DNA of 64,000 nt from Collinsella vaginalis (lineage in GTDB: Bacteria; Actinomycetota; Coriobacteriia; Coriobacteriales; Coriobacteriaceae), in NCBI RefSeq assembly GCF_900176655.1, contig NZ_LT838842.1, positions 345,270 through 409,269 of the forward strand, written 5' to 3'. Of the stretch, positions 49,829 through 60,853 are shown piece after piece. The notes below the pieces were generated by a model that ran no database searches, was not told where the DNA came from, and saw only the letters and a program-made list of their open reading frames with translations. The translations under genes were made by a program, and so were the position numbers. Within the stretch, counting starts at the first letter, position 1, and the number at the start of each line of letters is the position of its first letter.

Positions 49829-51556
49829 CTATGCGCCGTTTTTCTCTCGACGGCGCACGGCGCCCAGTGCGACCGCCGAGGCACCGACCGCCGCCGTGCC
49901 GGCGGCAGCGAGCGCGATGAGCGTGCCGTTATCGCCGGTCTGCGGCAGGGCCTTCGGACTTGCGGTGTCCCGTTCGGCTGACGTCTCCTGAACGCCCTTG
50001 CGGTAATACGCGACAAGCTCGGTGTCGGCCGTGATCGGGGTGCTGAAGTCGAAGGGGGCACCGTTCAGGTACCAGCCGACGAACGAGTACCCGCTGAACT
50101 GCGTTGCAGCGGCCGAGGCGGACACCGTCTGACCGTCGACCACCTTGACGGAGTCAACAACGGCGCCCTTGGAGGTGAAGGTCACCGTATGCGTGGCCGG
50201 GGTTTTAGCGCTGTCGTCATCGGAACCGATCGCGGTGTCGCCGCTGCCGCCCATCTGCGCCGCCCCGGTGGTGTCACCCGCCGACTGCCCGTCGTTTTCC
50301 TGATTCTCTCCCGTGTCGCCCGTGGTCGAGGTGTCAGCACCGCTGCCCGCGGCATTCTCTCCCGCGCTGTCACCGCTCGAGTCTTCGCCATTGGATTCAG
50401 ATCCTGCATGCGCATCTGCAGTTGAATCGTTTACCGTTTCATCGCCCGCACCCGCCGCTGCATCGGAAGAACCAGACGCCAAGCCGCTTGCATCGGAGTC
50501 CTTGATGACACCCCCTGCAGGGGCGCCCGACGAAGTCGACGCCTCGCCAGCATCAGACCCTGCAGCCGTCGTGGAGTCATCGGCGCCGGACGAGCCCTCG
50601 GATGCGGAATTGGCATTCGAGCCCGTATCACCTGAGGGCGTCCCGGAGCCCGCACCGCTCTCCGCTGCAGCCTGTTCGTCCTCGGCGATGTAACCGAGGA
50701 CGATCTGCTGCTCGCGTTTGTACCGGTTGATCCAGCCCTGCCAATACTGCGACTGCTTGGGCGCGTACTCCTTGATGTGGTCGATCACGGCATTGGTAAG
50801 CGCGAGGGCGATCTCACGGTCTGACATGTCATTTGAGAGCCCGCTGTCCGCCTTCGCCCAATCGAAGAACGACTGCACGCCGCCCGTACCGAAGAGGTTG
50901 CCCATCCCCCAGGCGAGGCCCTTGAGCGCGTCGGCACGGCCGCTGAGGTCAACGCCGTATCGGCTGAGGAGTATGGACTCGACCGGCTTGTAGTAGGTGT
51001 TGTAGGCGTAGGAATCCTGCAGGGCGGAGAACTCGGCGGCATCCGCGCGGTACGCGGCGTGCCAGGCGTCGTTCAGGAGCGTGCCCGTTGCCGTGAGGGA
51101 CTTCGCAGAGCTGTCATACAGCGAGGTTCCCGCGTTTTTGATCTCGCTCGCGCGGTTCAACACGCCTGCGAACATGGCGTATTTCGTGGGGTTGTACGCG
51201 TAGACCTCCTCGATGGAGGGGATCAGCGAGTACCGGCGGTCGAACTGGTAGTAGCCCAGGGCGTTGTAGCCGTCGCCCGCGCTCAAGCCCTGGTCGTAGT
51301 TCTTGCCGCTCTCGAAGGCGGTGAAGTACTTCATCTCATCGGAGAGCGACACAGCGGTCAGGCTCGAGGTCCTCGCGGAGAACAGGGACGCGACGGACTC
51401 GACTAGCCCCTGGCTCCCCTCCTCGAACAGCGTGCCATCGGCCTCGGTGACAGCGCGGGTGTCGGCTGCGGCGGCAACCTGCGGGACCGCAGCAGCGGCG
51501 AAGGTGAGCGACAGGGCCAAACCGGCCGCTACCGCTTGGTGACGGGGTGAAAGCAT
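49829..51556 (-). CDS. LPQTG sortase-anchored wall protein, lysozyme-like N-domain candidate
   Basis: This 575-residue protein has a signal peptide (1-30), an N-terminal globular domain (~55-290), a Ser/Gly/Asp/Ala-rich linker (~300-460), an InlB-type repeat (~465-530; GYSFVGWYLNGAPFDFSTP), and a sortase signal LPQTGDNG at 537 followed by a hydrophobic helix and RRREK. The N-domain motif FESGKNYDQGL...GYYQFDRRYSL recalls muramidase or phage-tail lysozyme folds, but the catalytic residue is not certain. It is likely a cell-wall-bound enzyme or adhesin. A leading AGGAGG supports the ATG. A sortase gene is not in the window. Confidence 0.85.
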   Translation of the reverse strand: MLSPRHQAVAAGLALSLTFAAAAVPQVAAAADTRAVTEADGTLFEEGSQGLVESVASLFSARTSSLTAVSLSDEMKYFTAFESGKNYDQGLSAGDGYNALGYYQFDRRYSLIPSIEEVYAYNPTKYAMFAGVLNRASEIKNAGTSLYDSSAKSLTATGTLLNDAWHAAYRADAAEFSALQDSYAYNTYYKPVESILLSRYGVDLSGRADALKGLAWGMGNLFGTGGVQSFFDWAKADSGLSNDMSDREIALALTNAVIDHIKEYAPKQSQYWQGWINRYKREQQIVLGYIAEDEQAAAESGAGSGTPSGDTGSNANSASEGSSGADDSTTAAGSDAGEASTSSGAPAGGVIKDSDASGLASGSSDAAAGAGDETVNDSTADAHAGSESNGEDSSGDSAGENAAGSGADTSTTGDTGENQENDGQSAGDTTGAAQMGGSGDTAIGSDDDSAKTPATHTVTFTSKGAVVDSVKVVDGQTVSASAAATQFSGYSFVGWYLNGAPFDFSTPITADTELVAYYRKGVQETSAERDTASPKALPQTGDNGTLIALAAAGTAAVGASAVALGAVRRREKNGA

Positions 51557-51786
51557 GGTGCCTCCTCGTTCTTGGTCTGACTCGGCGCGCGGCCGAATCT
51601 ACTGCGTTTATGGTTCGTTTGCGTCAGATCGCAAGGATGCGCCTTCAGTATGACGGCACCGGGCCGAAAGGGCAACACACCGGCCATCATGGGCTCACGC
51701 CTTCACTGTAGGGGTTCGGGGCCGTGAAAAGCGAGCTTGCAGCCTCCTGGACCCGTGCCGCATGTTTGGATCCGCACCGCATGTTG

Positions 51787-51926
51787 AAAACTTCCAGAAG
51801 TGCGGCGGTAAATTGAGATTTGGCCGATAGCCCGCCTTTCCGGGATCACCGTTCCTGAGGTTTCTTCGTCCGGTTTAGCGATCTACTCGAGCTTCCCGAA
51901 TTCACTACCGCACTTCTGGAAGTTTT
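51787..51926. repeat. inverted-repeat element, 140 bp
   Basis: The 19-bp perfect arms (AAAACTTCCAGAAGTGCGG at 51787-51805, complement at 51908-51926) extend to 28 bp with mismatches. The centre includes CCTGAGGTTTCTT and TCTACTCGAG, resembling the centre of the 123-bp elements before gyrA. Here the AAAAC end faces outward, in contrast to those. Confidence 0.75.
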
Positions 51927-51996
51927 GATTTTGGAGTTCGAGGCTATGGATCAATATCCTGCATTTTCACAGGAAATAATTCTCAAATATGAAAAC

Positions 51997-52032
51997 GGAT
52001 CCGGTTGCAGCGAGATCATTGCAACCGGGTCC
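51997..52032 (-). terminator. terminator of ilvE
   Basis: A 13-bp stem (GGATCCGGTTGCA / TGCAACCGGGTCC, one mismatch) is followed on the minus strand by TTTTC. It lies about 40 bp after the stop. Confidence 0.75.
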
Positions 52033-52071
52033 GTGCAAACACACGTATTTAACCGCGAAACGCAACCGAAT

Positions 52072-53112
52072 CTAGGCGATCTTGAACACCCAGCCGTGCT
52101 TGTCCTCGAGGGCGCCGTCCTGAATGCCGGTCAGCGTCTCGCGCAGACGGGTCATGACCGGGCCCATCTCATCGTGCCCGCCCGGGAAGCTCACAACCGC
52201 ATCCCCCTCGTGGATCTCTCCCACCGGCGAGATGACGGCCGCGGTCCCGCACAGGCCGCACTCCACGAACGCCCCGCTCTTGACCTCGGCCCACTCGACC
52301 GGGCGCTCATCTACGGTGATACCGAGGTCGCGCGCCACCTGCACAAGCGAGCGGCGGGTGATCGAGGGCAGGATCGAATCCGTATGGCTCTGGGGCACGA
52401 CGAGGGTCCCGTCAGCGGTCACGAAGAGCACGTTGGCGCCGCCTGTCTCCTCAACGAAGGTGCGGCTCTCGGAGTCGAGGTAGAGGTTCTCAGCGAACCC
52501 GGTGCGATGCGCGTCCATCGTGGGCTTGAGGCTCATCGCGTAGTTGAGGCCGGCCTTGATGTTGCCCGTGCCGTGCGGTGCCGCGCGGTCGTAGGACGCG
52601 ATCTTCAGCTTGATGGGCTTGAGGCCGCCCTTGAAGTACGGCCCGACCGGGGTCACGAGGATGTGGAAATGGTAGCTCGGAGCGGGGGCCACACCGATGA
52701 CCTCGCCGGATCCGATCATGAAGGGGCGCACGTAGAGCGAGGCGCCCGACCCGTACGGCGGTACCCACGCGGCGTTCGCGGCCACGACCTCGCGCACGGC
52801 CTCGATGAAGCGCTCCTTCGGAAACGGCGGCATCTCCAGGCGGGCGGCGGAATCGTGCATGCGCTCGGCGTTGAGATCGGGGCGGAAGGCGACGATGCTG
52901 CCGTCCTCGGTGGTGTACGCCTTGAGGCCCTCGAAAACCTCCTGGCAGTAATGGAAGATGCCCGCGCACTCCGAGAGCGTGATGCTGTGATCGGTGGTGA
53001 GACCGCCCTCATCCCAAGCGCCGTCGCGCCATTCGGAGACGTAGCTGTAGTCCGTGGGCTGATAGGAGAAGCTCAGGTTCCCCCAGTCCAGATCCTTCTT
53101 CTCGACGCTCAT
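52072..53112 (-). CDS. ilvE: branched-chain amino acid aminotransferase
   Basis: This 346-residue class IV aminotransferase interconverts Leu, Ile and Val with their keto acids, using PLP and glutamate. The PLP Lys is in GTGNIKAGLNYA, and EETGGANVLFV and LCGTAAVISPVG are the cofactor-phosphate motifs. The ATG at 53112 follows GGAAGGA. A promoter (TTGTAT-16-TAGAAT, 53180-53153) lies just upstream, so the longer ORF reaching 53751 is only an open frame over the DedA gene. Length is typical of BCAT type II. Transcribed alone. Confidence 0.95.
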   Translation of the reverse strand: MSVEKKDLDWGNLSFSYQPTDYSYVSEWRDGAWDEGGLTTDHSITLSECAGIFHYCQEVFEGLKAYTTEDGSIVAFRPDLNAERMHDSAARLEMPPFPKERFIEAVREVVAANAAWVPPYGSGASLYVRPFMIGSGEVIGVAPAPSYHFHILVTPVGPYFKGGLKPIKLKIASYDRAAPHGTGNIKAGLNYAMSLKPTMDAHRTGFAENLYLDSESRTFVEETGGANVLFVTADGTLVVPQSHTDSILPSITRRSLVQVARDLGITVDERPVEWAEVKSGAFVECGLCGTAAVISPVGEIHEGDAVVSFPGGHDEMGPVMTRLRETLTGIQDGALEDKHGWVFKIA

Positions 53113-53152
53113 CTGCTCTTCCTTCCACGTGAATTCGGTAGGATGAAAGTCG

Positions 53153-53180
53153 ATTCTACTCCCCTTGCTCCACCATACAA
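53153..53180 (-). promoter_or_regulatory. ilvE promoter
   Basis: TTGTAT (53180-53175) and TAGAAT (53158-53153) with a 16-bp spacer on the minus strand. The expected leader is about 35 nt. No T-box or attenuator was seen. Confidence 0.55.
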
Positions 53181-53312
53181 AAGCATGACGGATCTTCGCG
53201 CAAAGTCGAAACAATCCCATGTGGGCTGTTCGCGCGCCTATGAGCAGACAAGATGGAGGGCCTCCAGCCGCCGTCACGCCGGTAGCTACAGCGCCATGCG
53301 CCAGAACTCTCC

Positions 53313-53984
53313 TTACACGGTGTGATCGCCTGTGGTCTTCTTCGAGCCGAGCTTCGCCCGTACGAGACCGACGATCGCCGGGATCAGAGACACGGCGATG
53401 ATACCGAGGACGATGATCTCGAAATGGTCCTGCACGAAGGGAATGCCGCCGAAGAAGTACCCGAGAAGCGTGAAGATGGTCGACCAGGTGATGCCGCCCA
53501 GGATGTTGTAAAGCACGAAGGAATGCCACTTCATGCCGCCCACGCCGGCGAGGAAGGGCACGAAGGTGCGAATGAACGGGAAGAAGCGGCCGAGAAAGAT
53601 CGCAAGGTGACCCCACTTGTCGAGGAAGGCCTCGCTCTTCTCGATGCGCTCCGGGGTCATGGCCTTGATCTTGCCGGACGCGATGATGCGCTTGCCGAAG
53701 AAGTGGCCGATGAAGAAGTTCGTCTGATCGCCGATGATCGCGGCGGCCCACACCACGAGCAGGAGGTGGATGATGTCGAGCGGGCCCGAGGCCTCATGGG
53801 CGAAGATGCCGGCGGCGAAGAGCAGGGAGTCGCCGGGGAGGAAGGGCATGAAGACCACGCCGGTCTCGATGAAGATGATCAGGAAGATGAAGCCGTAGGC
53901 GTAAAGCGGGCCCATGGCGATCCAGCTCGCGATGGCGGCGCGCGGGTCTTTGAGCAGTTCTGAGAGGAAGGTGATGAAACCCAT
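53313..53984 (-). CDS. DedA family membrane protein
   Basis: This 223-residue protein has about five hydrophobic segments and the DedA motifs FMPFLPGDSLLFAAG, GDQTNFFIGHFFGKR, and FLGRFFPFIRTFVPFLAG. DedA proteins recycle membrane lipid carriers such as undecaprenyl phosphate and support proton-motive force. The charged residues typical of transport-active members (E, D, R in the FxR pattern) are present. It is transcribed alone, followed on the chromosome by the repeat-rich gap before gyrA. Confidence 0.92.
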   Translation of the reverse strand: MGFITFLSELLKDPRAAIASWIAMGPLYAYGFIFLIIFIETGVVFMPFLPGDSLLFAAGIFAHEASGPLDIIHLLLVVWAAAIIGDQTNFFIGHFFGKRIIASGKIKAMTPERIEKSEAFLDKWGHLAIFLGRFFPFIRTFVPFLAGVGGMKWHSFVLYNILGGITWSTIFTLLGYFFGGIPFVQDHFEIIVLGIIAVSLIPAIVGLVRAKLGSKKTTGDHTV

Positions 53985-54327
53985 GATGGAGAAGCTCCTT
54001 TTTGCAGTGGCACGCGGATGGCGGCCGGAGGACGGTCGTCGTCTGCGGAGACGCTAGCGGCTAGTATATCCGCGCCGCAGCCGCTGAGCTGCGGTGGTGG
54101 GTCGGCAGCGGGGAATGCCACGCAATACCCATGCGCTGTGGCGGGCTCGTGATGGCGAGGGCGGAGTTGCTCCGAGGCACGCGGCAGTCGCTCGATGCCC
54201 TAGGCGCCGGGCAGGCCAGCGCACCGAAGTACGGGCTTACAGGTGCTCCGGGGTTTGATACGCTTCCCTTTGCTCTGCATGGCACGATTATTAAGATGCC
54301 CTTTAAGCCTCTGTTGCCAGGTTCCCC

Positions 54328-54491
54328 GGTTTGGTGTGGGTTTTGCTTTCAGCACGATAAACTCCGTCGGTTTGGTGTGGGTTTTTGGGCCCCACTGAAG
54401 TAGCGTCAAATCGGATACCCCGTGTACCAGGTCTTTTCATGATCGACAAAGCCGGTCTACTTGGCGAGCCCGTGAAAACCCACACCAAACC
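54328..54491. repeat. type 1 element I with extra arm copy
   Basis: GGTTTGGTGTGGG occurs directly at 54328 and 54369 (41-bp period), each followed by TTTT, and inverted at 54479-54491. The 19-bp arms are perfect complements. The internal ACCAGGTCTTTT starts 41 bp inside the left arm. Confidence 0.85.
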
Positions 54492-54630
54492 GAGGAAGCG
54501 AGGGCACGAGAAGGCGGCGGCGCCCGCGCACGGCGATGATCAGGCCACCGGACTCGTAGCGATGCCGATGAAGCGAATGCCCCGTGTGTTCACCTGGCAG
54601 CCCCGTCCTCCCCCGCGAGCAAACCTCCTC

Positions 54631-54753
54631 AGTTTGGTACAGGTTTTGAGCGCATCGCCTTGTATCAATGAAACTCATCCCTGTTGTACCTGCGGGTTTA
54701 TGAATGAGAATAGGCAGTATACTTTTGAGACCGGTAAAAACCTGTACCAAACT
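54631..54753. repeat. type 1 element II
   Basis: Core AGTTTGGTACAGG at 54631 and its complement at 54741-54753; the full arms are about 27 bp and perfect, including CCTCCTC outside and TTTT inside. The centre has ACCTGCGGGTTT at the same 41-bp offset, and a TATACT near the right arm. Confidence 0.85.
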
Positions 54754-54957
54754 GAGGAGGTTTCACAGGCTGATGAGACTCTATATCCGGATGTGACGAA
54801 AGTTGCCCCCTCACCGCAAGATGCGAAGTGTGATATCGAACGAAACAGCAGAACTGTCAATCAGGTACCAGTGAGACGGTCGTAGGTGCTGGCCCACCGT
54901 GCCGCCATGTTGGAAAACATCAAGACAGATTGCCTGTGTGCATCAAGACAGATCGCC

Positions 54958-55162
54958 GGTTTGGCATGGGTTTTCGATTTGGTCATCGGATCCCCGTCGG
55001 TTCGGTGTGGGTTTCCGATTCGAGCGCCGCGTTCCTTTCGGATCGGTGTGGGTTTTTATCCACCTGTCTCGTAGAAGAGACATATCGCGAACCAAGACCG
55101 CAGGTACAGACGTTGCACCTTCGAGATGCTCAGCGGAATGTTCCCAAAACCCACACCGATCC
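54958..55162. repeat. type 1 element III with two extra arm copies
   Basis: Arm cores at 54958 (GGTTTGGCATGGG), 54999 (GGTTCGGTGTGGG) and 55040 (GGATCGGTGTGGG) are spaced exactly 41 bp; only the third pairs perfectly with the inverted copy at 55150-55162. The centre is in reverse orientation relative to I and II. Confidence 0.85.
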
Positions 55163-55201
55163 GACGGAAATACCGCAGGCAGACGGCGCGCCTCAGCAGA
55201 A

Positions 55202-55235
55202 AACAGGGGTGGATCCCAGTTGATCCACCCCTGTT
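55202..55235 (-). terminator. terminator of gyrA
   Basis: A perfect 14-bp stem (AACAGGGGTGGATC / complement) with a CCAGTT loop, followed on the minus strand by TTTTCT. Confidence 0.85.
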
Positions 55236-55263
55236 CACCAGTTGGCATGTCAGATCTGCAAAA

Positions 55264-58035
55264 CTACTCGTCCATCAGATCCTCGAGTGCCTCATCTCCG
55301 CTACCGATATCGACGCGATCATCCTCGGGCGTCCCATCGCCTCCGGCGGCATCGAGATCGAGCGCGCCCTGGCCCTCGGGCACCGCAGGCGTCTTCGCCT
55401 TCTTCTTCGCACTCGTCATGCGGGCCACGGCGACCACGCGGTCATCATCGCCCACATTCATCATCTTCACACCCTGCGTGGCACGGCCCGTCTGCGAGAT
55501 CTCATCGGTCTTCACACGGATGACCGTGGCGCCCTCGGTGATGATGAACAGCTCGTGCTGGGGGCCGACGACCTTCATCGCGGCGAGGTTGCCCTTGCGC
55601 GCCGTCATCTGGATCGTGTACACGCCCTGGCCGCCGCGGCCCTGGGTCGGGTAATCCTCAACCGGCGTGCGCTTACCGAAGCCACGCTCGGTCACCACGA
55701 CGAGATCACCCCGACCGTTGGTGATCTCCATGCCCAGCACCTCGGCATCGCCCTTGAGCGTGATGCCCCTCACACCTGAGGTGTCGCGTCCGGTAGCGCG
55801 CACATCGGAGTTCTCGAACATGATGGCCTTGCCCGCGGTCGTCGCGAGGATGACGCGATCGCCCTCGGCCACGCGCCTCACACCGAGCAGGCGGTCGCCG
55901 GCACGCAGGCTGATCGCGATGATCCCGTCTCGGCGCACGCGGCCGTACGCGCTCATGACCGTCTTCTTCACCATGCCGCTCGCCGTGGCGAACATCAGGT
56001 AATCGGTGTCGGGGAACTCACGGCAGGAGATCACGCTCGCGATCTTCTCACCATCCTCGAAGGGCAGGAGGTTCACGATGGCGGTGCCACGGGCCTGACG
56101 CGAGCCAATGGGTAGCTCGTGCACCTTCAAACGATACACCTTGCCGCGGTTCGAGAAGAAGAGGACGAACTCGTGGGTGCTCGCGATGAACATCTCGTCG
56201 ATGACGTCGTCCTCTTTGAGGGACGCGCCCGAGACGCCCTTGCCACCGCGCTTCTGACTGCGGTAGGTGGCCACGGGGATGCGCTTCACATAGCCGGTGT
56301 GCGTGATGGTGACGACCATGTCCTCGTCGGCGATGAGGTCCTCGACGTCCAGATCGCGCTCGGCCTGGGTGATCTCGGTGCGGCGCGGGTTGCCGAACTT
56401 CTTCGAGATCTCGCGCATCTCCTCCTTGATCACCGCGAGGATCTTCTCCTCGTGCGCGAGCAGGTCCTCGTAGTAGGCGATGGCCTGGCGCAGGCCGTCG
56501 AGCTCACTCTCGATCTTGTCGCGCTCGAGCCCGGTGAGGCGGCGCAGGCGCATCTCGAGGATGGCGGCCGTCTGCTCGGGCGAGAATCCGAAGCGCGCGA
56601 TCAGGCGCTCGCTCGCCTCGGTGTCCGTCTGCGAGGAGCGGATGATGGAGATGACCTCGTCGATATGGTCGAGGGCCATGAGGTAGCCCTCGAGGATGTG
56701 CGCGCGGGCCCGGGCCTTCTTGAGATCGAACTGCGTGCGCCGCGTGACGACATCCACCTGGTGGTCGACGTAGTGGCGGAGTATCTCAGGCAGCGAGAGG
56801 CACTTCGGCGCGCCCCCCACGAGCGCCAGGTTGTTCACACCGAAGGTGGTCTGCAGGGAGGTGAACTTGTACAGGTTGTTCAAGACCACCTGCGGGATGA
56901 TGCCCTTCTTGAGCTCAATCACGAGGCGGATGCCCTTGCTCGTGGACTCGTCGCGCATGTCCGAGATGCCCTCGATGCGCTTCTCGTTCACAAGCTGCGC
57001 GATCTTCTCCTGGAGGGTCCCCTTGTTCACCTGATAGGGAATCTCGGTGAAGACCAGGCGGTTCTTGCCCGTCTTGGTGGACTCGACATGGGCCTTCGCG
57101 CGGATCGTGATGGAGCCGCGGCCGGTCTCATAGGCCTGTTTGATACCCTCGGTGCCCATGATGAGGGCGCCGGTTGGGAAATCGGGCCCGGGCATGTAGG
57201 CCATGAGCTCCTCAACCGAAGCCTCGGGGTTGTCGATGAAGTGGCAGGTCGCCTCCACAGCCTCGTTGAGGTTGTGGGGCGGGATGTTCGTCGCCATGCC
57301 GACGGCGATGCCGTTCGACCCGTTGACGAGCAGGTTCGGGAAGCGCGCGGGCAGCACCTGGGGCTCGGAGAGCGACTCGTCGTAGTTGGGCTGCCAGTCC
57401 ACGGTGTCCTTCTGGAGGTCGCGCAGCAGCTCCATCGCAGGGCGGGCGAGGCGGCTCTCCGTGTAGCGCATGGCGGCCGCGCCGTCGCCGTCGATGTTGC
57501 CGAAGTTACCGTGGCCGTCCACGAGCGGGGTGCGCATTGAGAACCACTGAGCCAGGCGGACCATCGTGTCGTACACGGCGCTGTCACCGTGGGGATGGTA
57601 CTTGCCGATGACCTCACCGACCGTCCACGCGCTCTTCTTGTGCGGGCGGTTGGGGAAGATGCCACTCTCGTTCATCGCATAGAGGATGCGGCGGTGCACC
57701 GGCTTCAGGCCGTCGCGGACATCGGGAAGGGCGCGGGCTGTGATGACCGACATCGAGTATTCGATGAAGCTCTGCTTCATCTCGTTGCCGAACTCAGAGA
57801 CCTGGAGCTGGCCGCCGTTCACATCCTCTCCAGCTGCCTCACCGCGGTCGACCGCGCCGAAGCTCTCCTCGACCTCCTCCTCGTCATCCTCCTCGTCCTC
57901 GCCGACGGCGTCGGGGTCGTAGGTGTCCGCGCCCTCGTCCTCATCGGCCCGCGCGAGGAGGCGGCGCAGGTCCTCGGGCAGGGAGGCCTCGTCTCCCGCC
58001 GGGGTCTTCTCGTCGTTGTTCATATCGTCTGCCAC
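55264..58035 (-). CDS. gyrA: DNA gyrase subunit A
   Basis: This 923-residue topoisomerase II subunit cuts and reseals DNA. The core begins near residue 85 ([28 protein letters not shown]) and includes [17 protein letters not shown] and the catalytic Tyr in [10 protein letters not shown]. The beta-pinwheel C-domain has a GyrA box-like QRGGKGV. The first ~80 residues are an acidic extension ([20 protein letters not shown]) not found in E. coli GyrA. The residues equivalent to Ser83 and Asp87 are wild type. Follows gyrB by 126 bp. Confidence 0.96.
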   Translation of the reverse strand: MADDMNNDEKTPAGDEASLPEDLRRLLARADEDEGADTYDPDAVGEDEEDDEEEVEESFGAVDRGEAAGEDVNGGQLQVSEFGNEMKQSFIEYSMSVITARALPDVRDGLKPVHRRILYAMNESGIFPNRPHKKSAWTVGEVIGKYHPHGDSAVYDTMVRLAQWFSMRTPLVDGHGNFGNIDGDGAAAMRYTESRLARPAMELLRDLQKDTVDWQPNYDESLSEPQVLPARFPNLLVNGSNGIAVGMATNIPPHNLNEAVEATCHFIDNPEASVEELMAYMPGPDFPTGALIMGTEGIKQAYETGRGSITIRAKAHVESTKTGKNRLVFTEIPYQVNKGTLQEKIAQLVNEKRIEGISDMRDESTSKGIRLVIELKKGIIPQVVLNNLYKFTSLQTTFGVNNLALVGGAPKCLSLPEILRHYVDHQVDVVTRRTQFDLKKARARAHILEGYLMALDHIDEVISIIRSSQTDTEASERLIARFGFSPEQTAAILEMRLRRLTGLERDKIESELDGLRQAIAYYEDLLAHEEKILAVIKEEMREISKKFGNPRRTEITQAERDLDVEDLIADEDMVVTITHTGYVKRIPVATYRSQKRGGKGVSGASLKEDDVIDEMFIASTHEFVLFFSNRGKVYRLKVHELPIGSRQARGTAIVNLLPFEDGEKIASVISCREFPDTDYLMFATASGMVKKTVMSAYGRVRRDGIIAISLRAGDRLLGVRRVAEGDRVILATTAGKAIMFENSDVRATGRDTSGVRGITLKGDAEVLGMEITNGRGDLVVVTERGFGKRTPVEDYPTQGRGGQGVYTIQMTARKGNLAAMKVVGPQHELFIITEGATVIRVKTDEISQTGRATQGVKMMNVGDDDRVVAVARMTSAKKKAKTPAVPEGQGALDLDAAGGDGTPEDDRVDIGSGDEALEDLMDE

Positions 58036-58161
58036 GTCAAACTCCTAAACGTCGAGGCCACATCAAGCCCATGGAACTCATCGAACCGGCGCCCGCCCGC
58101 GCATGAGCCGAGAGCGCGCCGGCGCCCGCCGGGCGGGATCGGGAACCGAGCAGCCTTATGC

Positions 58162-60225
<2,064 letters not shown>

Positions 60226-60227
60226 TC

Positions 60228-60257
60228 ATTTTACCTGATTTCACTTTGCTCTTGGAA
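60228..60257 (-). promoter_or_regulatory. gyrB promoter candidate
   Basis: TTCCAA (60257-60252) and TAAAAT (60233-60228) are 18 bp apart on the minus strand, in the 115-bp gap after dciA. Confidence 0.45.
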
Positions 60258-60295
60258 GGGCGTCTGAATACCCCTAGAAGGCAACACAATGCGCC

Positions 60296-60853
60296 TCAGA
60301 GCGCCTTTTTACCCTCAGAACCCTTTTTCCACTCAAAGTTAGCTCTCATGGCCTTCAAAACGGCCTCGCGCAGAATCGGATCGCTCACGCGCGAGGCGAT
60401 CTCCTCGACCTCCCCCTCCTCTTTCTCCGTGAGGGGGACGGGGGTGGGGGCGGGTGCTTTCTTGGCGGCGGGGGCGTCCTTGCGCGCGCAGCGGGGCGGG
60501 GTCCGGGAGGTCAGGAAGACGAGCTCGTCGACGGAGGCGCCTTGGGCGGCCATCCTCGCGCGGATGATCTCGCGAAGCATCGTGAGCTCCTGCGTCCAGG
60601 AGGACCCCTCCACATAGATGATGAGCTTGTTCTCATCGGCGACGAAATGCAGGCCGGTCACATGGGAGCCCTCACGCGTGCCCTTGACCACGGCGTTGAA
60701 GGCCGAGAACACCGCGCCGCGGCGCTCGGCCGCGCGCAGGCGCTCCCGCCGCTCGGGGCTCGACCCGTCATAGATCTGGCCGCGCAGGATGGCCGCCCAG
60801 GATCCCAAACCGCGCGCCTCCCCTGTGCGCTCGCCAACGTCACGCCGTGCCAC
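60296..60853 (-). CDS. dciA: DciA-like (DUF721) helicase loader
   Basis: This 185-residue protein has a DUF721 domain (residues ~40-115: VFSAFNAVVKGTREGSHVTGLHFV; LIIYVEGSSWTQELTMLREII) and a long basic/Pro-rich C-terminal tail. DUF721/DciA proteins load the replicative helicase DnaB in bacteria lacking DnaC/DnaI. The position between recF and gyrB is typical of Actinobacteria. It starts with GTG and overlaps recF by 14 bp, so translation is coupled. The N-terminal ~40 residues are variable. Confidence 0.85.
   Translation of the reverse strand: MARRDVGERTGEARGLGSWAAILRGQIYDGSSPERRERLRAAERRGAVFSAFNAVVKGTREGSHVTGLHFVADENKLIIYVEGSSWTQELTMLREIIRARMAAQGASVDELVFLTSRTPPRCARKDAPAAKKAPAPTPVPLTEKEEGEVEEIASRVSDPILREAVLKAMRANFEWKKGSEGKKAL

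Larger units (their letters stand above)
51557..52071. other. gene-free gap with inverted-repeat element and ilvE terminator
   Basis: Contains the inverted-repeat element at 51787-51926 and the ilvE terminator at 51997-52032. The left 200 bp (promoter side of the LPQTG gene) show nothing else clear. Confidence 0.6.
53985..55263. other. 1.28-kb gene-free region with a cluster of 123-bp inverted-repeat elements
   Basis: No gene is convincing on either strand. From 54328 on, the region carries three inverted-repeat elements (54369-54491, 54631-54753, 55040-55162), extra direct copies of their arm core at 54328, 54958 and 54999, a 23-bp direct repeat (CATCAAGACAGAT at 54918 and 54941), and the gyrA terminator. 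The left part (53985-54300) shows only the DedA promoter side. Confidence 0.8.

Noticed and set aside
53113-53312. T-box or leader attenuator for ilvE
   Set aside because: The mapped promoter leaves only about 35 nt of leader, too short for either.
52072-53751. 559-aa version of IlvE extending over the DedA gene
   Set aside because: The first ~210 codons are an off-frame reading of dedA; ilvE has its own promoter and ribosome site at 53112.
54328-55162. CRISPR array with 41-bp period
   Set aside because: Repeat cores are short (13-19 bp) and diverged, at most three in a row, mixed with inverted copies, and no cas genes are present.
54369-55162. Invertible promoters (invertons) flanked by inverted repeats
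   Set aside because: No invertase gene is in the window, the arms differ between elements, and no promoter is clear in two of three centres; it cannot be excluded without long reads.
57540-57620. Quinolone-resistance change in GyrA
   Set aside because: The motif [10 protein letters not shown] keeps the Ser and Asp equivalent to E. coli 83 and 87.
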